A stretch of DNA of 64,000 nucleotides from assembly GCF_963665995.1 (NCBI RefSeq), contig NZ_OY762512.1:4774001-4838000 (forward strand), in the 5' to 3' direction. This stretch comes from Pleurocapsa sp. FMAR1 (GTDB lineage Bacteria > Cyanobacteriota > Cyanobacteriia > Cyanobacteriales > Xenococcaceae). Of this stretch, positions 46,153 through 56,885 are shown one piece after another. How positions within the stretch are numbered: position 1 is the stretch's first letter; every line of letters starts with the position of its first letter. Below the pieces are notes generated by a model. It was not told the origin of the DNA and did not search any database. It was given only the letters and a program-made list of their open reading frames with translations. Both the position numbers and the translations under genes were made by a program.

Positions 46153-46289
46153 CTGATGTTACGCCATTTAATCTAACTGCGGTGACGGGGTGACGGGGTG
46201 ACGAGGAGCGTATTCTAGTTAGACAGTCCCCAAGTCCCAAGTTTCCAAAGTCTCAAAGCCCTTACAGATCGATGAGTGCATAACGTCAG
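46153..46289. mobile_element. MITE-like repeat element, copy B
   Basis: The same order of parts as copy A at 5573-5716: left end CTGATGTTACG, (GTGACGGG)-type octamers, GAGGAGCGTA, TCTAGTT, GTCCCCAA-type octamers, GATCGATGAGTGC and right end CATAACGTCAG. ATACTAA lies directly outside both ends (46146-46152 and 46290-46296), a likely 7-bp target-site duplication. It has fewer and more degenerate octamers than copy A. Confidence 0.75.
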
Positions 46290-46309
46290 ATACTAAATTA
46301 AACAGCCTT

Positions 46310-46344
46310 GTAGGGTGCGTTACATTATCATTAACGCACCCTAC
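46310..46344. repeat. 13-bp perfect inverted repeat
   Basis: GTAGGGTGCGTTA (46310-46322) and TAACGCACCCTAC (46332-46344) are exact complements with a nine-base loop. This palindrome type is dispersed in cyanobacterial genomes. It could also act as a weak hairpin terminator for the NYN gene. Confidence 0.7.
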
Positions 46345-46355
46345 TTTACTTTTAT

Positions 46356-46482
46356 CAACGGTCACAGAAGTAATCTGTGACTATTCAACAATGCCTAGTT
46401 TTATCCGTCAGGATGCTATTTAAAACCTGACTGATAAATTGACAATCAAAAAAAGGCGATTAATAATAATCTGTGACCGTTG
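46356..46482. repeat. 127-bp inverted-repeat element before dprA
   Basis: CAACGGTCACAGA (46356-46368) is exactly complementary to TCTGTGACCGTTG (46470-46482). Inside are a second hairpin, GTCACAG/CTGTGAC (46361-46381), and a central CGTCAGG/CCTGACTG inverted pair. It ends about 45 bases before the dprA ATG. Confidence 0.65.
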
Positions 46483-46527
46483 GTCAATAATTGCAAAAGC
46501 GATCGCATCAGTAAACTTCAAAACTTT

Positions 46528-47634
46528 ATGGAACAAGAACAAGCTTACTGGTTAGCATGGTCGCAAATTAAGGGTATTGGGGCGGTTTCTTTAAAAAAGG
46601 TCTATCAGCATTTTGGTTCTCTCAAAGAGGCTTGGCACGCCCCAGCGATCGCTTTTGGCGAGATTGACGGCTTGAGTAGTCAGTTTTTTAATGCTTTAAA
46701 TCAGGGACGAGCAAAATTTGATTCAGCAGAACTTATATCTGAACATAAGAAGCAAAATCCTCAGTTTTGGATACCAGCAGAAGCAGCATATCCCAGACTG
46801 CTTTTAGAAACTCCTAGTCCACCACCATTACTATATTATTTAGGCGTAGTTGATTCTACCGAAAACCAAGGCATTAAGCCAACGATCGCTATTGTCGGCA
46901 CTCGTAATCCGACTGAATACGGTAAACGCTGGACTAATAAAATTACCCAAGCTTTAGTAAATCATGGTTTTGGTATTGTTTCAGGTATGGCAGCAGGGAT
47001 TGACGCAGTGGCTCATCATAGTTGCTTGGAAGTCAACGGCAGAACTATCGCTGTCTTAGGTACAGGAGTGGATACAATTTATCCTTACAGTAATCGCTCT
47101 TTATATCAACGTTTAAAAACTCAAGGCTTGATTGTTAGTGAATATCCAGCCCAAACTAAGCCAGATCGCAACCATTTTCCTGCACGCAATCGCATCATTG
47201 CAGGTTTATGTCGGGCTGTAATCATCATTGAAGCTCCTCAACGTTCTGGAGCATTGATTACGGCTCGCTTTGCTAATGATTTTGGTCGTGATGTATATGT
47301 ATTACCAGGCTCTTTAGATAATAGCCAATCTTTAGGCTGCTTAGGTTTACTTAATTCTGGGGCGCACGTCATTTTGAGCATCGAACATCTGCTAGAAATG
47401 CTGGGGACAATGCCCTGTTTAGATCGTATCTCGTCCATGCCCAAATCAATACCTAATTTAGAACCAGAGCTAAAACAAATCTATAGTTTGCTCACTCATG
47501 AATCAATATCGTTAGATGCGATCGTTGAACAAACAGAACTAGACACCAGTAAAATTTTGGCAATTTTGTCTCAGTTAGAAATAATGGATCTCGTTTCTCA
47601 GCTACCAGGAATGCGCTATCAGATTAAACAGTAA
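46528..47634 (+). CDS. dprA: DNA-processing protein DprA
   Basis: A 368-residue protein that loads RecA on incoming single-stranded DNA during natural transformation. The Rossmann core shows AIVGTRNPTEYGKRW, VSGMAAGIDAVAHHS, VLGTGVDTIYPYSNR, ARNRIIAGL and APQRSGALITARFA. A helix-hairpin-helix-like N-terminus and a C-terminal winged helix (~310-365) complete the usual layout. I prefer the ATG at 46528 (MEQEQAYWLAW). The frame is open to 46480, but that extension lies in a repeat. Confidence 0.94.
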   Translation: MEQEQAYWLAWSQIKGIGAVSLKKVYQHFGSLKEAWHAPAIAFGEIDGLSSQFFNALNQGRAKFDSAELISEHKKQNPQFWIPAEAAYPRLLLETPSPPPLLYYLGVVDSTENQGIKPTIAIVGTRNPTEYGKRWTNKITQALVNHGFGIVSGMAAGIDAVAHHSCLEVNGRTIAVLGTGVDTIYPYSNRSLYQRLKTQGLIVSEYPAQTKPDRNHFPARNRIIAGLCRAVIIIEAPQRSGALITARFANDFGRDVYVLPGSLDNSQSLGCLGLLNSGAHVILSIEHLLEMLGTMPCLDRISSMPKSIPNLEPELKQIYSLLTHESISLDAIVEQTELDTSKILAILSQLEIMDLVSQLPGMRYQIKQ

Positions 47635-47759
47635 GTATTTGCAACCATAACTTTTGCTCACTTCTCCGTGTATTCAACAACTTTTTTGTTTTTTACGTTA
47701 TTTGCTACGTATTTTTGGGAATGTTAGGGCAACGGCTCTATTAAAACATACTTATAAAT

Positions 47760-49583
47760 ATGTTTACTCCAGGTACTTTTTGGTGTTTAGCATTAAATCT
47801 ATTTAATCTCAGGAATATAAATCGATATACGTCTTATTTATTAGTTTTGCTACTAATTTCAATAGCAACCTTGACAGGATTACGCTCGGCAAATGCGGTT
47901 GAAATTGGCTCGACTCCAAAAGTCACAAAAGATAATTCAGAACTTCTAACAGTCTCTTTACCAGGGCTACAAACAACCAAGACTTTAGAAAGCGATCCCC
48001 AAAAAACTGCTGGTGATTTATCCTCTTTGCTATCTCAAGTTCAGACACCATCTGAAGTTAATAATCAGAAATCCTTTATCGCCAAACAATCTAATGTTCC
48101 AAAACAAATTGTCGTCAAGAAATTTCAGGTAGTTGGCAGTAGTATATTTAGTCAACAAGAGCTAAATAAAGCAATTAAATCTTATCGCGATCGCCCTTTA
48201 ACCTTGCCAGAGCTATTTCAAGCCCGCAGTACAATTACCAAGCTTTATACTGACCAAGGGTACGTCAACTCAGGTGCTTATATTCCGCCTCAAGAACTAA
48301 ATAATGGCACGGTAAAAATTGCAGTTTTAGAAGGAAAATTAGAAGGAATCAACGTCTCTGGTACAAAACATCTGTCGGACAAATATATTTCTTCTCGAAT
48401 TGAAACCGCTGCTGGTACGCCAGTTAATGTGGAGTCTCTTTTGTCTGCTTTACAGCTACTCCGTCTCGATCCTTTAATCAAAAATGTTTCAGCCGAACTA
48501 TCGGCAGGAATTCGTCCAGGAACAAGTTTGCTAGATATTCAGGTAACAGAAGCAGACGTATTTAATATTTCCACTAGTTTTAATAATAATAGATCTCCAA
48601 GCGTCGGCTCAAACCAACGTTCGGTAGGTTTGAACTACGGTAATTTGTTAGGATTTGGCGATCGCTTTAACTTTAACTACACCAATACTAGCGGTAGCGA
48701 TAGTTTTGATGTGGCTTATGCCCTACCCATAAACTCCAAAAACGGGACGATTAAGGCAGGATTTAGTACTAACTCTAATGATGTTATTGAAGAACCTTTC
48801 AATGTCTTGGATATTCAGTCAAAATCTCGTTACTACGAGTTAAATTTGCGCCAGCCTTTAATACTTAAACCTAACCAAGAATTTGCCATTGGCGTGAGTC
48901 TTGCCCGTACTGAAAGTGAGACTTCTTTACGGGAAAATGATTTTCAGCTATCTCGTGGTGCCAATAAGGATGGAGAAACAAAAATCAGTGCGATTAGATT
49001 ATTTCAAGAGTATGTCAATCGCAATGACAAAAAAGTTTTAGCGTTGCGATCGCAATTTAGCTTTGGCGTAGGTGCTCTTAATGCCACAATTAATAATGAT
49101 GGTGAACCCGACAGTACCTTTTTTGCTTGGCGTGGGCAAAGCCAATGGGTAAGAAAACTTGGTGAAGATTTTCTATTTCTGTTGCGAGGGGATATTCAGT
49201 TATCAGGAGGTGCTTTAGTACCTCTTGAGCAATTTCGAGTAGGTGGTGTCAATAGTGCCAGAGGCTATCGCCAAGACTTGATTTTAGGGGACAATGGTAT
49301 ATTTACTTCCGCCGAGTTAAGAATACCCGTATTACGATTTAAAAAGATTGATGGTTTAGTTCAAATTGCCCCTTTCTTTGACTTTGGCACGGTTTGGAAC
49401 AGTGATGATCTTGAGGTTAGCAATTCTGCTTTACCTTCTATAGGAGTTGGCTTAAACTTTTCTACTGGCACTAACTTTAATGCCCGTTTAGACTGGGGTA
49501 TTCCTTTAGTTGATGTGAAGACTGAAGGAGATTCTCTACAGGAAGATGGGATTTATTTTTCTCTAGACTATAATTTTCTTTGA
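47760..49583 (+). CDS. TpsB/ShlB-type outer-membrane transporter
   Basis: A 607-residue outer-membrane protein. A signal/anchor helix lies near residues 20-45. An unstructured linker is followed by a ShlB-type POTRA domain (~120-200, IVVKKFQVVGSSIFSQQEL) and a second POTRA-like part (EGINVSGTKHLSDKYI). A 16-strand beta-barrel (~265-607) carries the conserved loop-6 motif as GGVNSARGYRQD and ends in Leu after an aromatic. Such proteins export large TpsA adhesins in two-partner secretion. No TpsA gene is adjacent, so the partner is unknown. An Omp85-like role is the alternative. Confidence 0.85.
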   Translation: MFTPGTFWCLALNLFNLRNINRYTSYLLVLLLISIATLTGLRSANAVEIGSTPKVTKDNSELLTVSLPGLQTTKTLESDPQKTAGDLSSLLSQVQTPSEVNNQKSFIAKQSNVPKQIVVKKFQVVGSSIFSQQELNKAIKSYRDRPLTLPELFQARSTITKLYTDQGYVNSGAYIPPQELNNGTVKIAVLEGKLEGINVSGTKHLSDKYISSRIETAAGTPVNVESLLSALQLLRLDPLIKNVSAELSAGIRPGTSLLDIQVTEADVFNISTSFNNNRSPSVGSNQRSVGLNYGNLLGFGDRFNFNYTNTSGSDSFDVAYALPINSKNGTIKAGFSTNSNDVIEEPFNVLDIQSKSRYYELNLRQPLILKPNQEFAIGVSLARTESETSLRENDFQLSRGANKDGETKISAIRLFQEYVNRNDKKVLALRSQFSFGVGALNATINNDGEPDSTFFAWRGQSQWVRKLGEDFLFLLRGDIQLSGGALVPLEQFRVGGVNSARGYRQDLILGDNGIFTSAELRIPVLRFKKIDGLVQIAPFFDFGTVWNSDDLEVSNSALPSIGVGLNFSTGTNFNARLDWGIPLVDVKTEGDSLQEDGIYFSLDYNFL

Positions 49584-49705
49584 TTTGACTGCTATTAGGG
49601 TCGAGGTGAGTGTTACCACTGCACCTCGACCGTCCGAAACCGAGCGTGAACCTTTTGACTTACTCGGCTACTCAACATATTTCCCATTTTGTCCTGACTG
49701 TTATT

Positions 49706-50308
49706 CTAGCCAACTGAAGAGAAATAAACTTTGGATTTTACTGGATCAGGATTCATGGTTTGATCTCCTTCTTGCCATCCCGCAGGGCAAACTTCATCAG
49801 GATTATTCTGTACGTGCTGAATTGCTTTTAGGGTACGTAATGTTTCATCGACGCTGCGTCCAAAGGAAAGGTTGTTAATCGTTGCGTGTTGAATTATGCC
49901 TTCTTTATCAATAATGAATAGACCTCTTAGGGCTACTCCAGCTTCAGGGTCTAAAACATTGTAAGCATTGCTAATTTCTTTTTTAATATCAGAAACCAAA
50001 GGATAAGCAATATCACCAATACCGCCTTGTTTGCGCTCAGTTTGAATCCAGGCTAGGTGAGAAAATTCACTATCTACGGATACGCCTAAAATTTCTGTAT
50101 TTAAAGATTCAAACTCTGCATGGCGATCGCTAAAAGCGATAATTTCAGTAGGACAAACAAAAGTAAAATCTAAAGGATAGAAAAACAAGACAGTATACTG
50201 ACCACGATAATCAGAAAGCTTTACAGTCTTAAATTCTTGATCGAATACAGCCGTAGCCATGAATTCAGGTGCTTCTTGCCCTACTCTTAAACATCCTTCT
50301 GTAGTCAT
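49706..50308 (-). CDS. 2-Cys peroxiredoxin
   Basis: A 200-residue typical 2-Cys peroxiredoxin that reduces peroxides with thioredoxin. The peroxidatic Cys52 is in DFTFVCPTE and the resolving Cys174 is in DEVCPAGW. The N-terminus [12 protein letters not shown] and the long C-terminal arm fit the AhpC/Prx1 class of cyanobacteria and plastids. I choose the ATG at 50308 because AGGGAG stands nine bases before it. An ATG eight codons upstream lacks such a site. Confidence 0.95.
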   Translation of the reverse strand: MTTEGCLRVGQEAPEFMATAVFDQEFKTVKLSDYRGQYTVLFFYPLDFTFVCPTEIIAFSDRHAEFESLNTEILGVSVDSEFSHLAWIQTERKQGGIGDIAYPLVSDIKKEISNAYNVLDPEAGVALRGLFIIDKEGIIQHATINNLSFGRSVDETLRTLKAIQHVQNNPDEVCPAGWQEGDQTMNPDPVKSKVYFSSVG

Positions 50309-50466
50309 ATTTTTCATCTCCCTAAATACCAAGCAGGATTGGTTTACGATTTATATATTTTACGAATCTTAATCAATATACCATAGTCATACTTTAGACA
50401 TCTTCTAGATACTTAAAGAAATTATTAACTAGTTCTAGGCAATTATTGCTTCACACAGTTGAGATT

Positions 50467-51252
50467 TTAATTACTCAAATCTTCAATCATTTGTAGCGTT
50501 AATTTTTCAACGTTACTTAAGACAATTTCCGCACCTGCTGCCATTAATTTTTGGGCATAATCAGCTTGTCTGTCGGCAGTTTGCACATGAGGCGGGAGTA
50601 TCCCTACTCCAATCCATTTACGTTCTGGGGCAATCTCTCTGGCTTTTGCTACGGTGTACATATCAGCTACCGTGTCACCTAAATAAAATGCAGGAACAGT
50701 GCTTGGATTTGTTTCCACTTGAGATATAGCATCAAACATCCCTGTAGGATCGGGTTTGCTTGGCGCGTCTTCCATTGCTACCAAAATTGGATAATCTAGC
50801 TTCAATCGCTGTTTTAAAATATATTCTGCCGAACCTCTAGTTGCACCGCTAAAAAATCCCCAGCCAATTTGCTTGTCGCTCAACTGTTGCAAATATCTTT
50901 GGGATACGAGTAAAGGTTCGTGAGCAATGTAGCCATCGAAAACTTCTGGATTGTTACCTCGATAACGAGATTGGAAAAACTCAACAAGATGATCATAGTC
51001 TAACTGAACTTCTTGGCGGGTTTTATCCATCGCTTCAAAATAACGATAGGTTAATTCTTGAGATGCTTCCCAATCATTATTCCAAATTCCCTCTGATTTT
51101 AAATTGTCCAAGTCTTCCATGGTTGGTCGCCAACCACCATCAGTAAACTCTTCTACGGTATCGGCGATCGCTTTTCGATAAGAATTACCGACATCCCTAA
51201 TTACCCCATCAATATCGAAAATAACAATTGCCTTGAATTGATTTTTATTCAT
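50467..51252 (-). CDS. HAD-superfamily hydrolase, TIGR01548-like
   Basis: A 261-residue haloacid-dehalogenase hydrolase. The nucleophile motif is VIFDIDGVIRDVGNSYRKA, motif II lies at GFFSGATRGSAEYIL, and the C-terminal acidic motif is FYLGDTVADMYTV. The insert cap domain is helical. The sequence fits a cyanobacterial HAD subgroup annotated as hypothetical or histidinol-phosphatase-like. The substrate is not established. It is divergent from ycf65. Confidence 0.82.
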   Translation of the reverse strand: MNKNQFKAIVIFDIDGVIRDVGNSYRKAIADTVEEFTDGGWRPTMEDLDNLKSEGIWNNDWEASQELTYRYFEAMDKTRQEVQLDYDHLVEFFQSRYRGNNPEVFDGYIAHEPLLVSQRYLQQLSDKQIGWGFFSGATRGSAEYILKQRLKLDYPILVAMEDAPSKPDPTGMFDAISQVETNPSTVPAFYLGDTVADMYTVAKAREIAPERKWIGVGILPPHVQTADRQADYAQKLMAAGAEIVLSNVEKLTLQMIEDLSN

Positions 51253-51325
51253 GTTCGCAATCTTGTATAATTATCATTGGCTAAATATGTAAAATATTTT
51301 TTAATATAATTATTCGGAGGTTTAA

Positions 51326-51634
51326 TTGGAGTCAGAGACAAGGTTTAAATTAAAAGTTTTGTGGTTAGATAAGAACGTGGCGATCGCAGTAGACCAGATA
51401 GTAGGCAAAGGTACAAGCCCTTTAACAGCTTATTATTTCTGGCCTCGTAACGATGCATGGCAACAGTTAAAAGACGAAATAGAATCAAAACACTGGATTG
51501 AGGAAGCAGAAAGCATTGAAATTCTCAACCAAGCTACCGAAGTAATCAACTTTTGGACAGAAAGGGGCAAGACTACTCCTATGACCCAAGCGCAGACTAA
51601 GTTCCCTCACATTGAATTTACTGGAACTAATTAA
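51326..51634 (+). CDS. ycf65: Ribosomal protein PSRP-3 / Ycf65
   Basis: A 102-residue protein of the PSRP-3/Ycf65 family, a small-subunit ribosomal protein specific to cyanobacteria and plastids. Diagnostic blocks are [33 protein letters not shown] and [11 protein letters not shown]. The start is a TTG at 51326 rather than ATG. It is supported by GGAGG at 51316-51320, five bases upstream, and by the lack of an earlier in-frame start. A terminator lies downstream. Confidence 0.92.
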   Translation: MESETRFKLKVLWLDKNVAIAVDQIVGKGTSPLTAYYFWPRNDAWQQLKDEIESKHWIEEAESIEILNQATEVINFWTERGKTTPMTQAQTKFPHIEFTGTN

Positions 51635-51770
51635 TTAAATAGTTCTAAGCTTTAAGCCTGAGTTGTTTTGATGTTACGGCGATTCGCATCAAAAAAGCAA
51701 AATAATGAGATTACGTTTCGACTTCAAAATTTAACATTGTCGCTTCTTTTCTTTTCAATTAAATAAATCA

Positions 51771-51800
51771 GGGCAGAAAACCGATTTCTGCCCTTTTTTT
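51771..51800 (+). terminator. Rho-independent terminator after ycf65
   Basis: GGGCAGAAA (51771-51779) pairs with TTTCTGCCC (51785-51793), followed by seven T residues. Confidence 0.88.
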
Positions 51801-51899
51801 ACCTGCAAATTTTCCAAAATTATGAATTGTACAAACAGAGTTAGCTACATAATTATTGGCGTAGCTACTCATCCCTTACCTTTTATCATTCATCTCTTC

Positions 51900-52310
51900 C
51901 TAGACCTTGCCCCCAGCAGCTTGAAGACGCGCTCTAGCTTTTCGCATTGAGCTTTCAGCCTGAATTCTCTCCTGACGGTCTTCGCTATTTTCTACCTTCT
52001 GAAAACGAGACTGTGCCTGCTCATATTCAGAACGAGCAGTGTCTCGATCAATGTTATCTCCTAATTCTGCACCGTTAACTAAGATTTTGATTTCATCGTT
52101 TTCCACTTCGGCAAATCCACCCATCAGGGCAATGGATTTCCATTCTTTTCCAGGGCGAACACGCATTACACCAACTTCTAATGCAGTAAGTAGAGGCGCG
52201 TGACCTGAAAGAATTCCTAATTGTCCTGTGGTACTAGGTAGAATAATTTCGTCTACACTATCGTCCCAGACTGTTTTATCTGGAGTAATTACTTTTACAG
52301 TTAACGCCAT
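51900..52310 (-). CDS. atpC: ATP synthase epsilon subunit
   Basis: A 136-residue F1 epsilon subunit. The N-terminal beta-sandwich ([20 protein letters not shown], then [18 protein letters not shown]) is followed by a helical hairpin that can regulate rotation. It is 145 bp downstream of atpB in the standard cyanobacterial atpB-atpC pair, separate from the main atp operon. Confidence 0.96.
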   Translation of the reverse strand: MALTVKVITPDKTVWDDSVDEIILPSTTGQLGILSGHAPLLTALEVGVMRVRPGKEWKSIALMGGFAEVENDEIKILVNGAELGDNIDRDTARSEYEQAQSRFQKVENSEDRQERIQAESSMRKARARLQAAGGKV

Positions 52311-52455
52311 TTTATCAATTATCGATTATCAATTATCAGTATCTAACTAGTACTAACCAGCAATCAATAAAAGCAAAGTGTTTAACGCTCAACTAGACCT
52401 TGGCAAGTTAATTCGCGTTCACTAATCACTGATTACTGGTTATTGATAGCTAAAT

Positions 52456-53913
<1,458 letters not shown>

Positions 53914-54129
53914 CTAATATCTATTTGGTGGTTAGCTGTTTTATATGGCAGGTAAAATCTTAAAAAAAGTGTAAAATTTTGCCAACTTTAAGATTATCAC
54001 TTTATCGATTCATCTGAAAACTTTCCTCTCATAGCTGTTGGGGCTTGTTTGATTAATATCTGTTCTTTTGAGTATTTAAACTGAAGCTAAATAAAACAAT
54101 ATTGCGATCGCCATTCTCTGAGATACTAA

Positions 54130-54909
54130 TTAAATAGAAATTTCTTCAATCTCCTTAATCGATTTACTTAACTCTTGATGGCTATATTCGTTAGTCTCGT
54201 TTGCCAATAAAAATTGATGATAAGGACATTTTTGCTCGCAATTAGCTCTATGAGGCAACTTAGAGCCTAATTGTCGATAATCAGACAACCATGTTTTCAA
54301 CTCATTAAGCAAATCTGCCAAATCTTGTTCTGTTTGCTGATGTTGCTGTTCACTATAGTCTAAAGTAACGCTTTGAGGTTTACCAGATTTGACAAACCAA
54401 TAAACCATTTGAATTTGTTCGGGAGCATATTCAGAAGTTTCGGCTAAAACATAAAGATAGAGTCGCGTTTGCCAATTGTTAACTAAGTTTTTAGAGTCAC
54501 GTGGTTGACGATATGTTTTCCAGTCGAGAATTATTGCTCTATCTATTTTAGCAATCAGCAAATCATAAATGACCGTGAGTAAAAAGCTACCCGAAGTGAT
54601 GGTGCGACAATGTTCAGCTTCTCGCCAAATATCAGAATTTTGTTCTTGAAGATCGCGATTAGCTTGAACTAGAGCTTTAAAAGCGAGATCTAGCTCTGGA
54701 TCAGTTGTTAGCAATGAATCAATAGGTAAAGTTAGCTCTCTTTGCTGCATCAATAAGTGAAATCGACTTCCCCACTGCATACTTTCCTGTTGCTCAGGTT
54801 CAGGTAGAGAAGTCAAGCCATCTAGATAAACTTGCTGAAACTTCGGAGGACAGATACTAAGAAGATTAAGATGACTTTGTGATAGTCGAATAAGATCTTT
54901 TTCAAACAT
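54130..54909 (-). CDS. PD-(D/E)XK nuclease superfamily protein (RecB/Cas4-like fold)
   Basis: A 259-residue protein whose core resembles the PDDEXK_1 group: SQSHLNLLSICPPKFQQ at the start, GSRFHLLMQQ (helix with active-site His), DRAIILDWKTY (the D-x-K active-site strand) and QTRLYLYVLAE. Near the C-terminus, NCEQKCPYHQF gives two Cys in addition to Cys20. This is one short of the four-Cys iron-sulphur cluster of Cas4/AddB, so a cluster is doubtful. No CRISPR or RecBCD-type genes are near. Probably a DNA repair or processing nuclease. Confidence 0.78.
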   Translation of the reverse strand: MFEKDLIRLSQSHLNLLSICPPKFQQVYLDGLTSLPEPEQQESMQWGSRFHLLMQQRELTLPIDSLLTTDPELDLAFKALVQANRDLQEQNSDIWREAEHCRTITSGSFLLTVIYDLLIAKIDRAIILDWKTYRQPRDSKNLVNNWQTRLYLYVLAETSEYAPEQIQMVYWFVKSGKPQSVTLDYSEQQHQQTEQDLADLLNELKTWLSDYRQLGSKLPHRANCEQKCPYHQFLLANETNEYSHQELSKSIKEIEEISI

Positions 54910-54985
54910 TGGAGTACAGATTAGATTATTGCTAATCTAAAATTAATATACTGCGCACTAATAAATAACAAGAACTATAAAAGAT

Positions 54986-55762
54986 ATGGAGTGGCAAGAA
55001 ATTTCTGGTAACTGGGTTTATCTTCCTCGTCAAGAAATAGTAGGAATCATTCATTTTTTAGGTGGAGCATTTGTGGCTACTGCGCCTCAAGTTTCGTACC
55101 GTTCAATACTAGAGCAGTTAGGCAAAGCAGGATATGGAATTATTGCCACTCCTTTTTTAAATACTCTAGATCATTTTGCGATCGCTCGTGATGTTTTGAA
55201 TCGTTTTGAAACAGTTTTAGAAAGACTGCAAAAAAATAACAAATTGGGTAAAAGCTATTTACCGATATACGGTGTAGGACACAGTATGGGCTGCAAACTC
55301 CATCTGATGATCGGCAGCATATATGATATTGAAAGAGCAGGTAATATTCTTATTTCGTTTAATAATTATCCTGTCAACAAGGCAATTCCCTTTATGGAAC
55401 AGCTTAATCTTGCTCCCATGCTGGAGGTGGAGTTTACCCCTTCTCCCTTGGAAACAACTAAATTAATTGCTGAAAATTATTGTATTCGCCGTAATTTGCT
55501 GCTGAAATTCAACCAAGATAACCTCGATCAGACAATTAATTTAAATTCTGTTTTAAGCGATCGCTTTCCTGATATGATCACCATGAAAACCATGACTGGA
55601 AATCATTTAACCCCCCTCAATCAAAAAGTTAAGTGGCAATCAAGCAGTTTTTTTACTCCAGTAGATGCGATCGGACAGTGGTTTAGTCAGGAAATGTCGC
55701 GAAATTTACAAAGTTTGCAGCAAGAATTAATCATTTGGCTCAATCCTCTGTCAGCTTTTTAA
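54986..55762 (+). CDS. DUF1350 family alpha/beta-hydrolase-like protein
   Basis: A 258-residue protein of the cyanobacterial and plastid DUF1350 family. It opens MEWQEISGNWVYLP, with IHFLGGAFVATAPQVSYR, a hydrolase-type elbow GVGHSMGCKLHLM (Ser near residue 96) and the late GNHLTPLNQ block with a His. The fold suggests a lipase/esterase-like enzyme, but no activity is established. It is divergent from the nuclease-like gene with 76 bp between starts. Confidence 0.85.
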   Translation: MEWQEISGNWVYLPRQEIVGIIHFLGGAFVATAPQVSYRSILEQLGKAGYGIIATPFLNTLDHFAIARDVLNRFETVLERLQKNNKLGKSYLPIYGVGHSMGCKLHLMIGSIYDIERAGNILISFNNYPVNKAIPFMEQLNLAPMLEVEFTPSPLETTKLIAENYCIRRNLLLKFNQDNLDQTINLNSVLSDRFPDMITMKTMTGNHLTPLNQKVKWQSSSFFTPVDAIGQWFSQEMSRNLQSLQQELIIWLNPLSAF

Positions 55763-56030
55763 AGTTTTCATCAAGATGCCAAATTTATAATTACCAAGGC
55801 TTTGAGAGCAATAATGTATTTTTCTTGACCAATAAAATTCATCTAAAGCGGTTTACTCAAAACAACTTCACTAAATCTTCAAACCAAAGTCTCTACGGTA
55901 TATTTACAATGAAGGTAATTAAAAGCTAACTTTTACACAATCAATAGTAAAAACTCATTTAGCTTATTAATAAAATTACAGATTACTCAATTTTATATAA
56001 GCCTCTATACGCTCAAAGCGGAGAAAAATT

Positions 56031-56885
56031 ATGAAGGTAGCCTTTCTTGCTGGTGGATTAGGAACTCGAATTTCAGAAGAAACCGAAAATAAACCCAAGC
56101 CAATGGTCGAAATTGGTGGACAGCCTATTTTGTGGCATATCATGATGCACTATCATCAATATGGTTTTAAAGACTTTGCTGTTGCTCTAGGGTACAAAGG
56201 TGCAGTTATCAAAAAATATATGGTTGATTACTGTGCTTTAAATAGTAACCTTACTGTCGGTTTCCGTAACGGAGAAGTAAAGCCTCACGGTGGTTCTAAA
56301 CTTGATTGGAACGTAGATCTTATTGATACTGGACTTACAACCAATACAGGAGGACGTATCAAACGTCTTGCTCCCTATGTCGGTCGAGAAACATTCATGT
56401 TAACTTGGGGTGATGGAGTTTCTAACATCGACCTGCACGAGCTTCTAGCTTTTCACCGTTCTCACGGCAAGCTAGCTACTCTCACTGCTGTTCGACCCCC
56501 TGCCCGTTTTGGTCACTTAGATTTGAAAGGGAATCAAATTTCTGAATTTTCAGAAAAACCCCAAACCAAAGAAGGTTGGATTAATGGTGCTTTCTTTGTT
56601 TTAGAACCTGAGATCTTTGACTATATAGATGGTGACGAAACCCAATGGGAAAAAGAGCCATTAGAAAGGCTTGCTAGGGATGGTCAGTTGATGGCTTACA
56701 AGCACGATGGTTTCTGGCAGTGTATGGACACTTTAAGAGACAAAAATCGTTTAGAAACTCTCTGGGCTAGTGGAAACGCACCTTGGAAAACATGGGAGGA
56801 TCAAACATATGAAAATACTGGTGACTGGTCACAAGGGTTACATCGGAACGTTAATGATTCCAATGTTGCTAGACAAAGGGTATGA
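56031..56885 (+). CDS. rfbF: Glucose-1-phosphate cytidylyltransferase
   Basis: A 284-residue nucleotidyltransferase that makes CDP-glucose from CTP and glucose-1-phosphate, the first step to CDP-deoxy or branched sugars. Family blocks are FLAGGLGTRISEETENKPKP, VEIGGQPILWHIM, TWGDGVSN and FWQCMDTLRDK. Typical family members end near residue 257, at the APWKTWE-like block. This frame runs about 25 residues further and overlaps the next gene by 77 bp. CTP is the expected co-substrate. It is the first gene of the sugar cluster that runs to 61923. Confidence 0.92.
   Translation: MKVAFLAGGLGTRISEETENKPKPMVEIGGQPILWHIMMHYHQYGFKDFAVALGYKGAVIKKYMVDYCALNSNLTVGFRNGEVKPHGGSKLDWNVDLIDTGLTTNTGGRIKRLAPYVGRETFMLTWGDGVSNIDLHELLAFHRSHGKLATLTAVRPPARFGHLDLKGNQISEFSEKPQTKEGWINGAFFVLEPEIFDYIDGDETQWEKEPLERLARDGQLMAYKHDGFWQCMDTLRDKNRLETLWASGNAPWKTWEDQTYENTGDWSQGLHRNVNDSNVARQRV

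Noticed and set aside
49585-49878. 97-residue plus-strand frame after the TpsB gene
   Set aside because: Its second half is antisense to the peroxiredoxin C-terminus; no independent coding signs.
54130-54909. PD-(D/E)XK protein as a Cas4 of a CRISPR system
   Set aside because: It lacks the full set of four cluster cysteines and there is no CRISPR array or other cas gene nearby.
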